This document shows, in pieces, positions 7,711-15,411 of a stretch of 64,000 nt of DNA. Origin of the DNA: Lacinutrix venerupis (lineage in GTDB: Bacteria; Bacteroidota; Bacteroidia; Flavobacteriales; Flavobacteriaceae). Under the pieces are notes generated by a model. It was given only the letters and a program-made list of their open reading frames with translations, did not search any database and had not been told where the DNA came from. Positions within the stretch are counted from its first letter, which is position 1. The number at the start of each line of letters is the position of its first letter. A program made the position numbers and the translations under genes. The stretch spans positions 124,001-188,000 of the forward strand of contig NZ_RCCH01000007.1 in the NCBI RefSeq assembly GCF_003663945.1. The letters run 5' to 3'.

Positions 7711-9666
7711 TTGATATCAAAATCAACCATAGACCAAGTATATGAAACCGCTCGATTAGAAGAGGTTATAGGCGATTTTGTTCAATTGAAAAAAGCAGGT
7801 AGTAATTTTAAAGGATTAAGTCCTTTTAGCGAGGAACGATCGCCAAGTTTTATGGTATCTCCTGTTAAACAAATTTGGAAAGATTTCTCTAGCGGAAAAG
7901 GAGGAAATGTAGTTGCATTTTTAATGGAACACGAACATTTTACCTATCCAGAAGCCATAAAGTATTTGGCAAAAAAATATAATATTGAAATTGAGGAAAC
8001 AGAACAATCTAACGAGCAAAAAGAAGCCCAAGACAAACGCGAAAGTTTATATCTAGTAAGCGAATATGCAAACACATATTTTAAACACATTTTACACAAA
8101 ACAGATAAAGGCAAATCTATTGGTTTAAGCTATTTTAAAGAGCGTGGTTTTACAGAGGAAACTATAAAAAAATTCGATTTAGGTTATTGTACAGATTCTT
8201 GGAGCGCATTTACAGACGAAGCTTTAAAAAAAGGTTATAAATTAGAGTTTTTAGCCGAAACTGGTTTAACTATAGACAAAGGAGACAAACAGTTTGATAG
8301 ATTTAAAGGACGTGTTATGTTTCCTATACAAAGCATGAGCGGTCGTGTTTTAGGCTTCGGAGGACGTATTTTAACTAACGATAAAAAAGCTGCTAAATAT
8401 TTAAACTCTCCAGAAAGCGATATTTACCATAAAAGTAAAGTTTTATATGGTATTTATCATGCAAAGCAAAGTATTGCAAAGGAAGACAATTGTTATTTAG
8501 TAGAAGGATATACAGATGTTATTCAGTTTCATCAAACCGGAGTTAAAAATGTTGTTTCTTCTTCTGGAACAGCATTAACAAGCGATCAAATTCGCTTAAT
8601 AAACAGACTAACAAAAAATATTACTGTACTTTTTGATGGTGATGCTGCTGGAATGCGTGCATCATTACGTGGTATCGATCTTATTTTAGAGCAAGGCATG
8701 AACGTTAAAGTTTGTACTTTTCCAGAAGGTGAAGATCCAGATAGTTTTGCAAAAACAAATACTTTAGAAGAGTTAGAACACTACTTAAATGAAAACGCTA
8801 AAGATTTCATTCAATTTAAGGCTTCAGTTTTGTATGAAGATTCTAAAAACGATCCTATAAAAAAAGCCGAAACTATAAGCGATATAATTAATAGTATTGC
8901 TAAAATTCCAGATCGCATTAAACGAGAGGTTTACATTCAAGAATGTTCAAGAATTATGGATATAAGTGAAGGTGTTTTGTTTAGCACCTTAGCTCAGTTA
9001 ACTCAAAAAGAAAATAAAAACCAAGCCAAACAACAACAAAAACCGCAGCAAGCTTTTGAAGTTATCAAGCAAGAGCCAGTAAAAAAATTAGATGTACAAT
9101 TTATTTTAGAAAGAAAAATTATAGAAATTCTTTTACTTTATGGTAATAAAACCGAAGATTTTGAAGATTTGGTTTTAAAAGAAAACGATAATGGTGATTT
9201 AGTTTTAGAGCCTGTTATTCATCAAGCAAAAGTTTTTGAAAAAGTATTTTTAGACCTGCAAGACGATGAAATGGAATTCTCTAATGAGCAATTTAAAAAT
9301 TTATATTACAAGATAATTGAAACATTAAATCAGAATCCAGAATTTTCATCAGAAAACTTAATTAATACTGTAGATGCAGAGGTTGGCAATGCTATTACCA
9401 CTATATTAATGGAAGACGAACGCTATTTCCTGTCTGATTGGGAACGCAAAAATATTTTTCCAAAATCTAAAAACGACACTGTTGCACAATTAGTTAGCGA
9501 AACTATTTTATGCTTACGTTGCCATTTAATAGACAGAAAAGTACTTGGTTTTCAACAACAAACTTTAGAAAACAAAAACGAGGTTAACAAAAATATTTTA
9601 GAAGAAGTAAAAGATTATTCAGGGCTAAAAATGTTATTATCTAGAAAATTAAACCGAGTATTATAA
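7711..9666 (+). CDS. dnaG: DNA primase with degenerate zinc-binding domain
   Basis: Makes RNA primers at the replication fork. The 651-residue protein starts at a TTG; the sequence MISKSTIDQVYETARLEEVI matches the normal DnaG N-terminus and no ATG is nearby. The N-terminal CHC2 region keeps the fold signature (SPFSEERSPSF, WKDFSSGKGGN), but the zinc ligands of typical DnaG (CPFH...CFGC) are replaced by SPFS and DFSS, so zinc binding is unlikely. The TOPRIM domain is intact: YLVEGYTD (Glu265) and VLFDGDAAG (Asp309, Asp311). A C-terminal helicase-binding domain follows. The last 6 bases overlap the convergent regulator gene. Confidence 0.95.
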   Translation: MISKSTIDQVYETARLEEVIGDFVQLKKAGSNFKGLSPFSEERSPSFMVSPVKQIWKDFSSGKGGNVVAFLMEHEHFTYPEAIKYLAKKYNIEIEETEQSNEQKEAQDKRESLYLVSEYANTYFKHILHKTDKGKSIGLSYFKERGFTEETIKKFDLGYCTDSWSAFTDEALKKGYKLEFLAETGLTIDKGDKQFDRFKGRVMFPIQSMSGRVLGFGGRILTNDKKAAKYLNSPESDIYHKSKVLYGIYHAKQSIAKEDNCYLVEGYTDVIQFHQTGVKNVVSSSGTALTSDQIRLINRLTKNITVLFDGDAAGMRASLRGIDLILEQGMNVKVCTFPEGEDPDSFAKTNTLEELEHYLNENAKDFIQFKASVLYEDSKNDPIKKAETISDIINSIAKIPDRIKREVYIQECSRIMDISEGVLFSTLAQLTQKENKNQAKQQQKPQQAFEVIKQEPVKKLDVQFILERKIIEILLLYGNKTEDFEDLVLKENDNGDLVLEPVIHQAKVFEKVFLDLQDDEMEFSNEQFKNLYYKIIETLNQNPEFSSENLINTVDAEVGNAITTILMEDERYFLSDWERKNIFPKSKNDTVAQLVSETILCLRCHLIDRKVLGFQQQTLENKNEVNKNILEEVKDYSGLKMLLSRKLNRVL

Positions 9667-10287
9667 CTCCATGGTTTTAGATTGATTAACTAAATCTACT
9701 AAATTATCTACATTTAATTTTTTCATTAATCTTGCTCTATAGGTACTTACCGTTTTCTCATTAATTTTAAGTTCCGAAGCAATATCCTTATTACGTTTTC
9801 CAGATGCAAGTAATTTTAACACCTCGACTTCTCTAGTAGAAAGTTTTTTGTAATAAGAACTACCTTTAAAGTCTTTAGAGTTTTTATTTAAGCGCTGCAT
9901 TAAATTATTGCTCAAATACATGCCATTATTATATACTTTTAATATAGCTTCTCTAAGCGTTATAATACCGGCAGTTTTTGGCACAAATCCATTAGCACCA
10001 GCTTTTATAGAGCTTACAGCGTAAACATCTTCAGACTGCGCACTAAACATTATAATTTTCGTGTCTGGAAAATCTTTTTTTATGCGTCTAATAGCTGTTA
10101 AACCGTTAAGTTTAGGCAAATCAATTTCTGTTAATATCACATCAACAGGCGTGCTTTTAAGAAATTCGAAGATAGCTTCGCCATTATCAACACTGCCCAT
10201 GAACTTAATATCACGTGATACATTAAATACAAGCTCCAGACCTTTGCTTACAATAGGATGCTGATCAACCACTAATAGCTTGACCAT
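9661..10287 (-). CDS. LuxR/FixJ-type response regulator with atypical receiver
   Basis: A 208-residue DNA-binding regulator. The receiver domain (1-120) keeps Ser82 and Lys104, but the phospho-acceptor position holds Glu54 (ILTEIDLP) instead of Asp. The acidic pocket reads VVDQH instead of VDDH. A GerE helix-turn-helix (about 149-195: LSTREVEVLKLLASG, NEKTVSTYRARLMKKL) is intact. It therefore probably acts without classical phosphorylation, either as a permanently active form or through another signal. No kinase is adjacent. It lies downstream of nadE but has its own good promoter, and it overlaps dnaG convergently by 6 bases. The target genes are unknown. Confidence 0.92.
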   Translation of the reverse strand: MVKLLVVDQHPIVSKGLELVFNVSRDIKFMGSVDNGEAIFEFLKSTPVDVILTEIDLPKLNGLTAIRRIKKDFPDTKIIMFSAQSEDVYAVSSIKAGANGFVPKTAGIITLREAILKVYNNGMYLSNNLMQRLNKNSKDFKGSSYYKKLSTREVEVLKLLASGKRNKDIASELKINEKTVSTYRARLMKKLNVDNLVDLVNQSKTMEL

Positions 10288-10361
10288 AGTTTACAAGTTT
10301 TACTTTTAATTTAAGTAGTTAACTCAAAAAAAAATTATATAGATAAATAATAATAGCAAAA

Positions 10362-10394
10362 CAAAGGTAGGAAATATTATTACAAATTTAACAA
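10362..10394 (-). promoter_or_regulatory. Bacteroidota-type promoter of the response regulator
   Basis: On the minus strand, TTG (10392-10394) is followed after 22 bases by TACCTTTG (10362-10369). Both boxes and the spacing fit the Bacteroidota sigma consensus. The ATG is 74 bases further, which leaves a 5' leader of about 70 bases. Confidence 0.7.
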
Positions 10395-11183
10395 CTACTT
10401 GAATTCCTTAGGAATTTCGCAAACAGGAATTTGTACCATCTTGTGTTTGTTGGCGTTATTGTATCTTTTATAAATATTAAAAACCTCTTTTTCTCTTCCT
10501 TTGAAATCTTTTTCCGTCATCCCATTCTCACATTTTTCCATTGCCCATTCTAATTCTGGATAAGAAGCACCTATTTGTTGCTCATCACTTCGTGCATCAC
10601 CAAAAAGACCATCACTTGGTGCTGCAACCATAATGGAGTTAGAAACTTCTAAATATTCTCCAACAGCATAAACTTCGCTTTTTAATAAATCTGCTATAGG
10701 ACTTAAATCTACACCTCCATCGCCATATTTAGTGTAAAAACCAACACCAAAATCCTCTACTTTATTTCCAGTACCGGCTACTAGCAAACCTAATAATCCA
10801 GCATGATAATATAAAGTAGTCATCCTTAAACGAGCTCTTGTATTAGCTAAAGCCATATCTACAACTTCCTGTTTACCTTCTAAAGAGACTTCGGTTTTAA
10901 ACTCCTCAAAAACTGGAGTTAAATCCGTTTTTGTAGCACTTACATTTGGAAATTTAGCTTTTAATTTTTTAATATGTTCTTGCGCACGAGACACATGGCT
11001 TTCTGCCTGATGAATAGGCATTTCAATACACAAAACATCTAATCCTGTTTTTGCACATAATGTTGATGTTACAGCAGAATCTATTCCACCTGAAATTCCA
11101 ACAACAAAACCATTAACTTTCGCGTTAACAGCATACTCTTTTAACCATTTTACAATATGATTTACAACTTTTTCTGTTTGCAT
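10395..11183 (-). CDS. nadE: NAD synthase
   Basis: ATP-dependent amidation of deamido-NAD. The 262-residue synthetase has the PP-loop motif VGISGGIDSAV, then TRARLRMTTLYY, GTGNKVEDFGVGFYTKYGDGG and the PSDGLF segment. There is no N-terminal glutaminase domain, so it would use ammonia directly or a separate glutamine source. The start is taken at MQTEKVVNH (11183), seven codons inside the longest frame, because this is the usual N-terminus and the upstream codons overlap the gldB promoter. It is divergent from gldB-gldC; nadE next to gldB is a familiar arrangement in Flavobacteria. Confidence 0.94.
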   Translation of the reverse strand: MQTEKVVNHIVKWLKEYAVNAKVNGFVVGISGGIDSAVTSTLCAKTGLDVLCIEMPIHQAESHVSRAQEHIKKLKAKFPNVSATKTDLTPVFEEFKTEVSLEGKQEVVDMALANTRARLRMTTLYYHAGLLGLLVAGTGNKVEDFGVGFYTKYGDGGVDLSPIADLLKSEVYAVGEYLEVSNSIMVAAPSDGLFGDARSDEQQIGASYPELEWAMEKCENGMTEKDFKGREKEVFNIYKRYNNANKHKMVQIPVCEIPKEFK

Positions 11184-11186
11184 TTT

Positions 11187-11219
11187 TTGAAGTATTTTAA
11201 ACAAAGAATAGTACCTTTG
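11187..11219 (+). promoter_or_regulatory. Promoter of gldB-gldC
   Basis: TTG (11187-11189), then 22 bases, then TACCTTTG (11212-11219): a full match to the Bacteroidota promoter pattern, with the same spacing as the response-regulator promoter at 10362-10394. The gldB ATG is 36 bases downstream. It lies just outside the nadE start chosen here. Confidence 0.75.
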
Positions 11220-11255
11220 CCTAACAAAAATAAAGCAAACACACTAGTTATAAAA

Positions 11256-12230
11256 ATGAAAAGCCTTTTGAAACCTATTTATCTTCTATTAATTTTATTT
11301 TTAACTATATTTTCTTGTAAAAAAGATGATAAAATTGAAACTGAAATTTCGAAAATAAATATCGATTTTTCTATTGAAAGATTCGACAAAGCTTTTGCAC
11401 AAGCTAAGGAAAAAGACCTAACTGCTTTAAAAGAAACTTTTCCTTTTATGTTTCCCAAAAAATATAATGATGCTTTTTGGGTTGAAAAAATGAAAGATAC
11501 GCTACAAGTTGAATTACAAAATGAAGCCATTAAAAAATTTGAAAACTTAAGCAAAGAAACAAACGAGATAAAATCTTTATTTAAACATTTAAAATATTAT
11601 TTTCCTCAATTTAATACACCAAGAATAATTACTGTAGCATCTGATGTAGATTATAGAAATAAAGTCATTGTAACAGATTCTATTGTTGTTTTACCGCTAA
11701 CTAATTACTTAGGTAAAACACATTATTTTTATCAAGGAATTCAAGAATATATTGCGCAGGATTTAGAACCAAATTTTATAATTGTAGATTTAGCAGATAA
11801 GTATGCTAAGCACTATACTCCTCTTCAAGAAAGAAAAACTTTTTTAGAAGATTTAATTTACGAAGGAAAGCTGCTATATTTTAAAGACAAAGTCATTCCT
11901 TTTAAAACAGATGCAGAAAAATTAAATTACACAAAAGACCAATATAATTGGGCTCAAAATAACGAAGAATATATATGGCGTTATTTTGTAGATAAAGAAC
12001 TATTATTTAGCACAGACAATAAATTAGCTAGTCGTTTTATTAATCCTGCTCCTTTTTCAAAATTTTATTTAGAACAAATAGACAGTGAATCGCCAGGAGA
12101 AATTGGTAAATATATAGGATGGCAAATAGTACGTGCTTATATGGAAAACAATACAATCTCTTTTAAACAAATGCTTACTAAAAGCACAGAAGAAATATTT
12201 GATAACGCAAAATATAAACCTAGAAAATAA
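11256..12230 (+). CDS. gldB: Gliding motility lipoprotein GldB
   Basis: A 324-residue lipoprotein needed for surface gliding in Flavobacteria. The signal peptide ends in a lipobox, LTIFSC (Cys21). The mature part matches GldB by its NIDFSIERFDK-like opening, FPFMFPKKYND, and the late GEIGKYIGWQIVRAYM segment, which resembles DUF2268-like zincin relatives without a clear HExxH. ATG 11256 was chosen because it begins the signal peptide and follows the promoter. The stop codon overlaps the gldC start (TAATG), which indicates translational coupling. Confidence 0.93.
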   Translation: MKSLLKPIYLLLILFLTIFSCKKDDKIETEISKINIDFSIERFDKAFAQAKEKDLTALKETFPFMFPKKYNDAFWVEKMKDTLQVELQNEAIKKFENLSKETNEIKSLFKHLKYYFPQFNTPRIITVASDVDYRNKVIVTDSIVVLPLTNYLGKTHYFYQGIQEYIAQDLEPNFIIVDLADKYAKHYTPLQERKTFLEDLIYEGKLLYFKDKVIPFKTDAEKLNYTKDQYNWAQNNEEYIWRYFVDKELLFSTDNKLASRFINPAPFSKFYLEQIDSESPGEIGKYIGWQIVRAYMENNTISFKQMLTKSTEEIFDNAKYKPRK

Positions 12231-12562
12231 TGGCAAATTTAAAATCTAAAATCACCTTAAACGTAGAGTTAGACGAAAATAGAGTTCCAGAAAAATTAAA
12301 TTGGACAGCACAAGATGGAGGTATAACAAATGCCGAAGCAAAAGCAATGATGCTATCTGTTTGGGATAGCGCCGCTCAAGAATCTTTAAGAATAGATTTA
12401 TGGACAAAAGATATGCCTGTAGATGAAATGAAAGTTTTTTTCCATCAAACCTTAGTTGCAATGAGTAATACTTTTAATCGAGCAACACAAGATGAAAAAA
12501 TGACCGCTACAATGAAAGATTTCTGCGATTATTTTGCGGAAAAATTAGAATTAAAAAAATAA
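12230..12562 (+). CDS. gldC: Gliding motility protein GldC
   Basis: A 110-residue cytoplasmic or peripheral protein that in Flavobacterium johnsoniae makes gliding more efficient. It is recognised by length, by the position directly after gldB, and by the sequence (ITLNVELDENRVPEKLNW, then AKAMMLSVWD, IDLWTKDMPVDEMK and FCDYFAEKL). Its ATG overlaps the gldB stop by one base. The molecular function is not established. Confidence 0.93.
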   Translation: MANLKSKITLNVELDENRVPEKLNWTAQDGGITNAEAKAMMLSVWDSAAQESLRIDLWTKDMPVDEMKVFFHQTLVAMSNTFNRATQDEKMTATMKDFCDYFAEKLELKK

Positions 12563-12668
12563 CCTATCACAAATAATATAATTAAATTAAGATTTTTTTA
12601 ATAATTATATTTTTAGCTCTCTTTTTATATTTTATATCTTGGTGAGAATTAATTTAAACTTACTATTT

Positions 12669-13793
12669 ATGAAAAAAATTACTTTATTTTTTATTTTACT
12701 CACTGCTTCATTTTCTTTCGGACAAGTTGTTCTTTCTGAAGATTTTAATTCTAGTTTAACTATCCCAGCAGGATGGTCTAACAATGATATTGCTGCTGCT
12801 GGAGACACTTGGACTATTGAAGATAGCGGAGAAGCTGCTTTAGCTGGAGCAGGAAACACATTAATATTCACTACTGGTGGTGCAGATGGTAATTATGCCG
12901 CTTTTGATAGTGATGGCACAAGTGACAACAGTTTACCAGAAAACGTAGCGTTAGAAAGCCCTATATTTAGTTGTGCAGCTTTAACACAAGTAACTTTAGA
13001 ATATAATCATTTATTTGCTGGTAACTTTGGAGGAGAAGGCCTTGTTGAAGTTTCTGCTGATGGTGGAACCACTTGGAATAATGTAGCTACTTACAATGCT
13101 GATAATTATGCTGGAGGCTTAATTACTGCGGATGTAACTACAGAACTTGCTGGAGCTTCTAGTGCACAAGTTCGTTTTAGATGGACTGGAGATTTCTCTG
13201 TTGCTTGGTATGTGGATAATGTTAGCGTTTACCAATGTGCTGAAACTGCTGCACCTAGTTGTGTTACTCCTATTACTCCAATAGACGGAGAAACATCTGC
13301 TGGTACTGGAAATGGAACTGATATTGATGTAACTTTTTCTTGGACTACAGATCCAAACGCAAGTAGTTATGAGTTATTTATAAATAATTTTTCTCAAGGT
13401 ATACGTACATCTGGTGTTACTTTTTCTGGTTTCACACCATCTACAGCTTATACTTGGAGCGTAGTACCATCAAATTGCTTTGGAGAAGCTACAGGATGTG
13501 CTACATGGAATTTTACCACAAACAGTGACATATCATTATCTACTGAAGAATTTGAATTAAATAATTCTATTTCTCACTTCTTTAATACAGATACAAACAA
13601 TTTAACATTAACATCATCAACGTTACCTTTTTCAAGCGTAGAACTTTACAGCATATTAGGTCAACAAGTGTTAAGTAAAAAATTATCTCAAACTAATGAG
13701 TCTCTAAATTTATCTCATTTAAACGATGGTATTTACATTGCTAAAGTTAGTATTGAAGGTAAAACTGAAACTATAAAATTTGTAAAGAAATAA
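12669..13793 (+). CDS. T9SS-secreted protein with jelly-roll and fibronectin-like domains
   Basis: A 374-residue secreted protein. It has a Sec signal peptide (1-19, ending SFSFGQ) and a lectin-like choice-of-anchor J/MAM-type domain (about 20-195, from VLSEDFNSS to WYVDNVSVYQC). A fibronectin type III-like domain (about 205-285: ITPIDGETSAGTG, AYTWSVVPSNCFG) and a C-terminal type IX sorting domain (about 300-374: SSVELYSILGQQVL, LNDGIYIAKVS, TIKFVKK) follow. It is exported through the T9SS, in keeping with the gld genes just upstream. The ligand is unknown; it may be an adhesin or a carrier. The shorter start at 12669 begins the signal peptide. Confidence 0.88.
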   Translation: MKKITLFFILLTASFSFGQVVLSEDFNSSLTIPAGWSNNDIAAAGDTWTIEDSGEAALAGAGNTLIFTTGGADGNYAAFDSDGTSDNSLPENVALESPIFSCAALTQVTLEYNHLFAGNFGGEGLVEVSADGGTTWNNVATYNADNYAGGLITADVTTELAGASSAQVRFRWTGDFSVAWYVDNVSVYQCAETAAPSCVTPITPIDGETSAGTGNGTDIDVTFSWTTDPNASSYELFINNFSQGIRTSGVTFSGFTPSTAYTWSVVPSNCFGEATGCATWNFTTNSDISLSTEEFELNNSISHFFNTDTNNLTLTSSTLPFSSVELYSILGQQVLSKKLSQTNESLNLSHLNDGIYIAKVSIEGKTETIKFVKK

Positions 13794-13820
13794 ATACTAA
13801 GTATTTATTTTAATAATTAA

Positions 13821-13857
13821 AAAAAGCCTCATTTTATAATTAAAATGAGGCTTTTTT
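13821..13857. terminator. Bidirectional intrinsic terminator
   Basis: Perfect 16-bp arms (AAAAAGCCTCATTTTA and its complement) with a 4-base loop. A/T runs on both sides let it end both the T9SS protein gene (+) and rlmN (-). Confidence 0.92.
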
Positions 13858-13880
13858 ATGTTAATTAATCTAATACAGTT

Positions 13881-14921
13881 TTATGTTTTGTTCGCTAACT
13901 GTCCACAAGCAGCATCAATATCTTTCCCTCTACTCCTACGCACGTTTACAACTATTCTATTACGCTCTAATTCTTGTATATAATTATCTATAGCCTTACT
14001 AGATGCCTGCTGAAACTCACCATCATCTATAGGATTGTATTCAATAATGTTAACCTTGCAAGGCACATATTTACAAAATTTAATTAAAGCTTGAATATCT
14101 TCCATTCTATCATTAATGCCATCCCAAACCACATATTCGTACGTTATTTTTCGTTCTGTTTTTTTATACCAGTACTCTAAAGCTTCTTTTAAATCTTTAA
14201 GCGGAAATGTTTTATTAAACGGCATAATTTTAGTTCTCACCTCGTCTATTGCGGAATGAAGTGATACCGCTAAATTAAATTTAACCTCATCATCTGCCAT
14301 TTTTTTTATAATCTTAGGCACACCAGAAGTAGAAACTACAATTCTTTTTGGAGACATTCCTAATCCTTCTGGAGAAGTAATTTTTTCTATAGACTTAATT
14401 ACATTATTATAATTCATGAGTGGCTCTCCCATTCCCATAAACACAATATTACTTAAAGGCCTATTAAAATATAATTTACTTTCCCTATCTATAGCTACTA
14501 CTTGATCATAAATTTCATCTGGATTAAGATTACGCATACGTTTTAAACGCGAAGTCGCACAAAATTTACAATCTAAACTACAACCTACCTGACTAGAAAC
14601 ACAGGCAGTAGTACGTGTTTCTGTTGGAATAAGAACAGATTCCACAATTAACCCATCGTGCAATTTTACAGCATTTTTTACTGTACCATCGCTACTACGC
14701 TGCATAGTATCTACTTCTATATGGTTTATAACAAAATTATCCTCAAGCATTTGGCGAGTTTCTTTAGAGATATTTGTCATATCCTCAAAAGTATGAGCAC
14801 TTTTATTCCACAACCACTCGTAAACTTGGTTCCCACGAAAGGCTTTATCTCCTTCTTTTACAAAAAAGTCTCGAAGTTGCTCTTTTGTTAATGCACGTAT
14901 GTCTTTTTTCTTATCTGTCAT
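13881..14921 (-). CDS. rlmN: 23S rRNA (A2503-C2)/tRNA methyltransferase
   Basis: Radical-SAM dual methyltransferase of 346 residues. The iron-sulfur motif CSLDCKFC has Cys114, Cys118 and Cys121. FMGMGEPLMNYNN and the later RRSRGKDIDAACGQL, with resolving Cys339, identify RlmN. The N-terminal helical domain for RNA recognition (LRDFFVKEGDKAFRGNQVY) is present. A promoter box lies 9 bases upstream, so the transcript may be almost leaderless. Confidence 0.96.
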   Translation of the reverse strand: MTDKKKDIRALTKEQLRDFFVKEGDKAFRGNQVYEWLWNKSAHTFEDMTNISKETRQMLEDNFVINHIEVDTMQRSSDGTVKNAVKLHDGLIVESVLIPTETRTTACVSSQVGCSLDCKFCATSRLKRMRNLNPDEIYDQVVAIDRESKLYFNRPLSNIVFMGMGEPLMNYNNVIKSIEKITSPEGLGMSPKRIVVSTSGVPKIIKKMADDEVKFNLAVSLHSAIDEVRTKIMPFNKTFPLKDLKEALEYWYKKTERKITYEYVVWDGINDRMEDIQALIKFCKYVPCKVNIIEYNPIDDGEFQQASSKAIDNYIQELERNRIVVNVRRSRGKDIDAACGQLANKT

Positions 14922-14929
14922 TTGTTTTG

Positions 14930-14937
14930 CAAAAATA
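14930..14937 (-). promoter_or_regulatory. -7 promoter element of rlmN
   Basis: TATTTTTG on the minus strand matches TAnnTTTG and ends 8 bases before the rlmN ATG. This predicts a very short or absent 5' leader. No clear -33 TTG. Confidence 0.5.
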
Positions 14938-15024
14938 GAATATTTTAAAATACTATCTCTTTAGTATAATAAAACTATAAGACAAAAACTTATAATTAAT
15001 ACATATCCTTTATAATACTGCATA

Positions 15025-15056
15025 AAAAAAGCAACTTTTTTCAAAGTTGCTTTTTT
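15025..15056 (-). terminator. Intrinsic terminator of the small lipoprotein gene
   Basis: 14-bp arms (AAAAAAGCAACTTT and its complement) with a 4-base loop; on the minus strand it ends in a T run just after the stop of the small lipoprotein gene. Confidence 0.88.
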
Positions 15057-15074
15057 ATTTAATATTATTAAGGT

Positions 15075-15314
15075 TTATTTATCGTCTACTTTAATCTTTG
15101 TTTCTCCGTCTTCAGATTTAATTTTAACTTCTTTTTCTTCAGATTCCATCTTGATTTTAGTTTCATCACCATCAACCTTTTTTTCAATTTCTGCTCCATC
15201 AGCTTCCATTTCCTCAATTAGTTCTTCAGCTTTTGTTTGGTTTTCTTCTCTACAAGACGCAAATGATATAGTCATAAGTGATAATGCTATTAGTGGTAAA
15301 AATATTCTTTTCAT
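15075..15314 (-). CDS. Small acidic lipoprotein of unknown function
   Basis: 79 residues. A lipoprotein signal with lipobox SFASC (Cys21) is followed by a highly charged mature chain. The second half consists of short imperfect repeats around ETKIK / EVKIK, alternating acidic and lysine residues (about 51-76), which suggests beta strands or an extended charged tail. It has its own terminator and no operon partner. I do not recognise a named family. Confidence 0.75.
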   Translation of the reverse strand: MKRIFLPLIALSLMTISFASCREENQTKAEELIEEMEADGAEIEKKVDGDETKIKMESEEKEVKIKSEDGETKIKVDDK

Positions 15315-15411
15315 TTTTATTGTTTTAATAATTAGTTATATCTAAATGTAAAAATATATTTAATATCATCAAACTAAATGTTAAATAATAGTGTTTAATT
15401 TAACAAAAATG

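Noticed and set aside
11157-11255. Longer GldB frame starting at 11157
   Set aside because: It would place 33 residues before a clean lipoprotein signal peptide and run through the promoter at 11187-11219.
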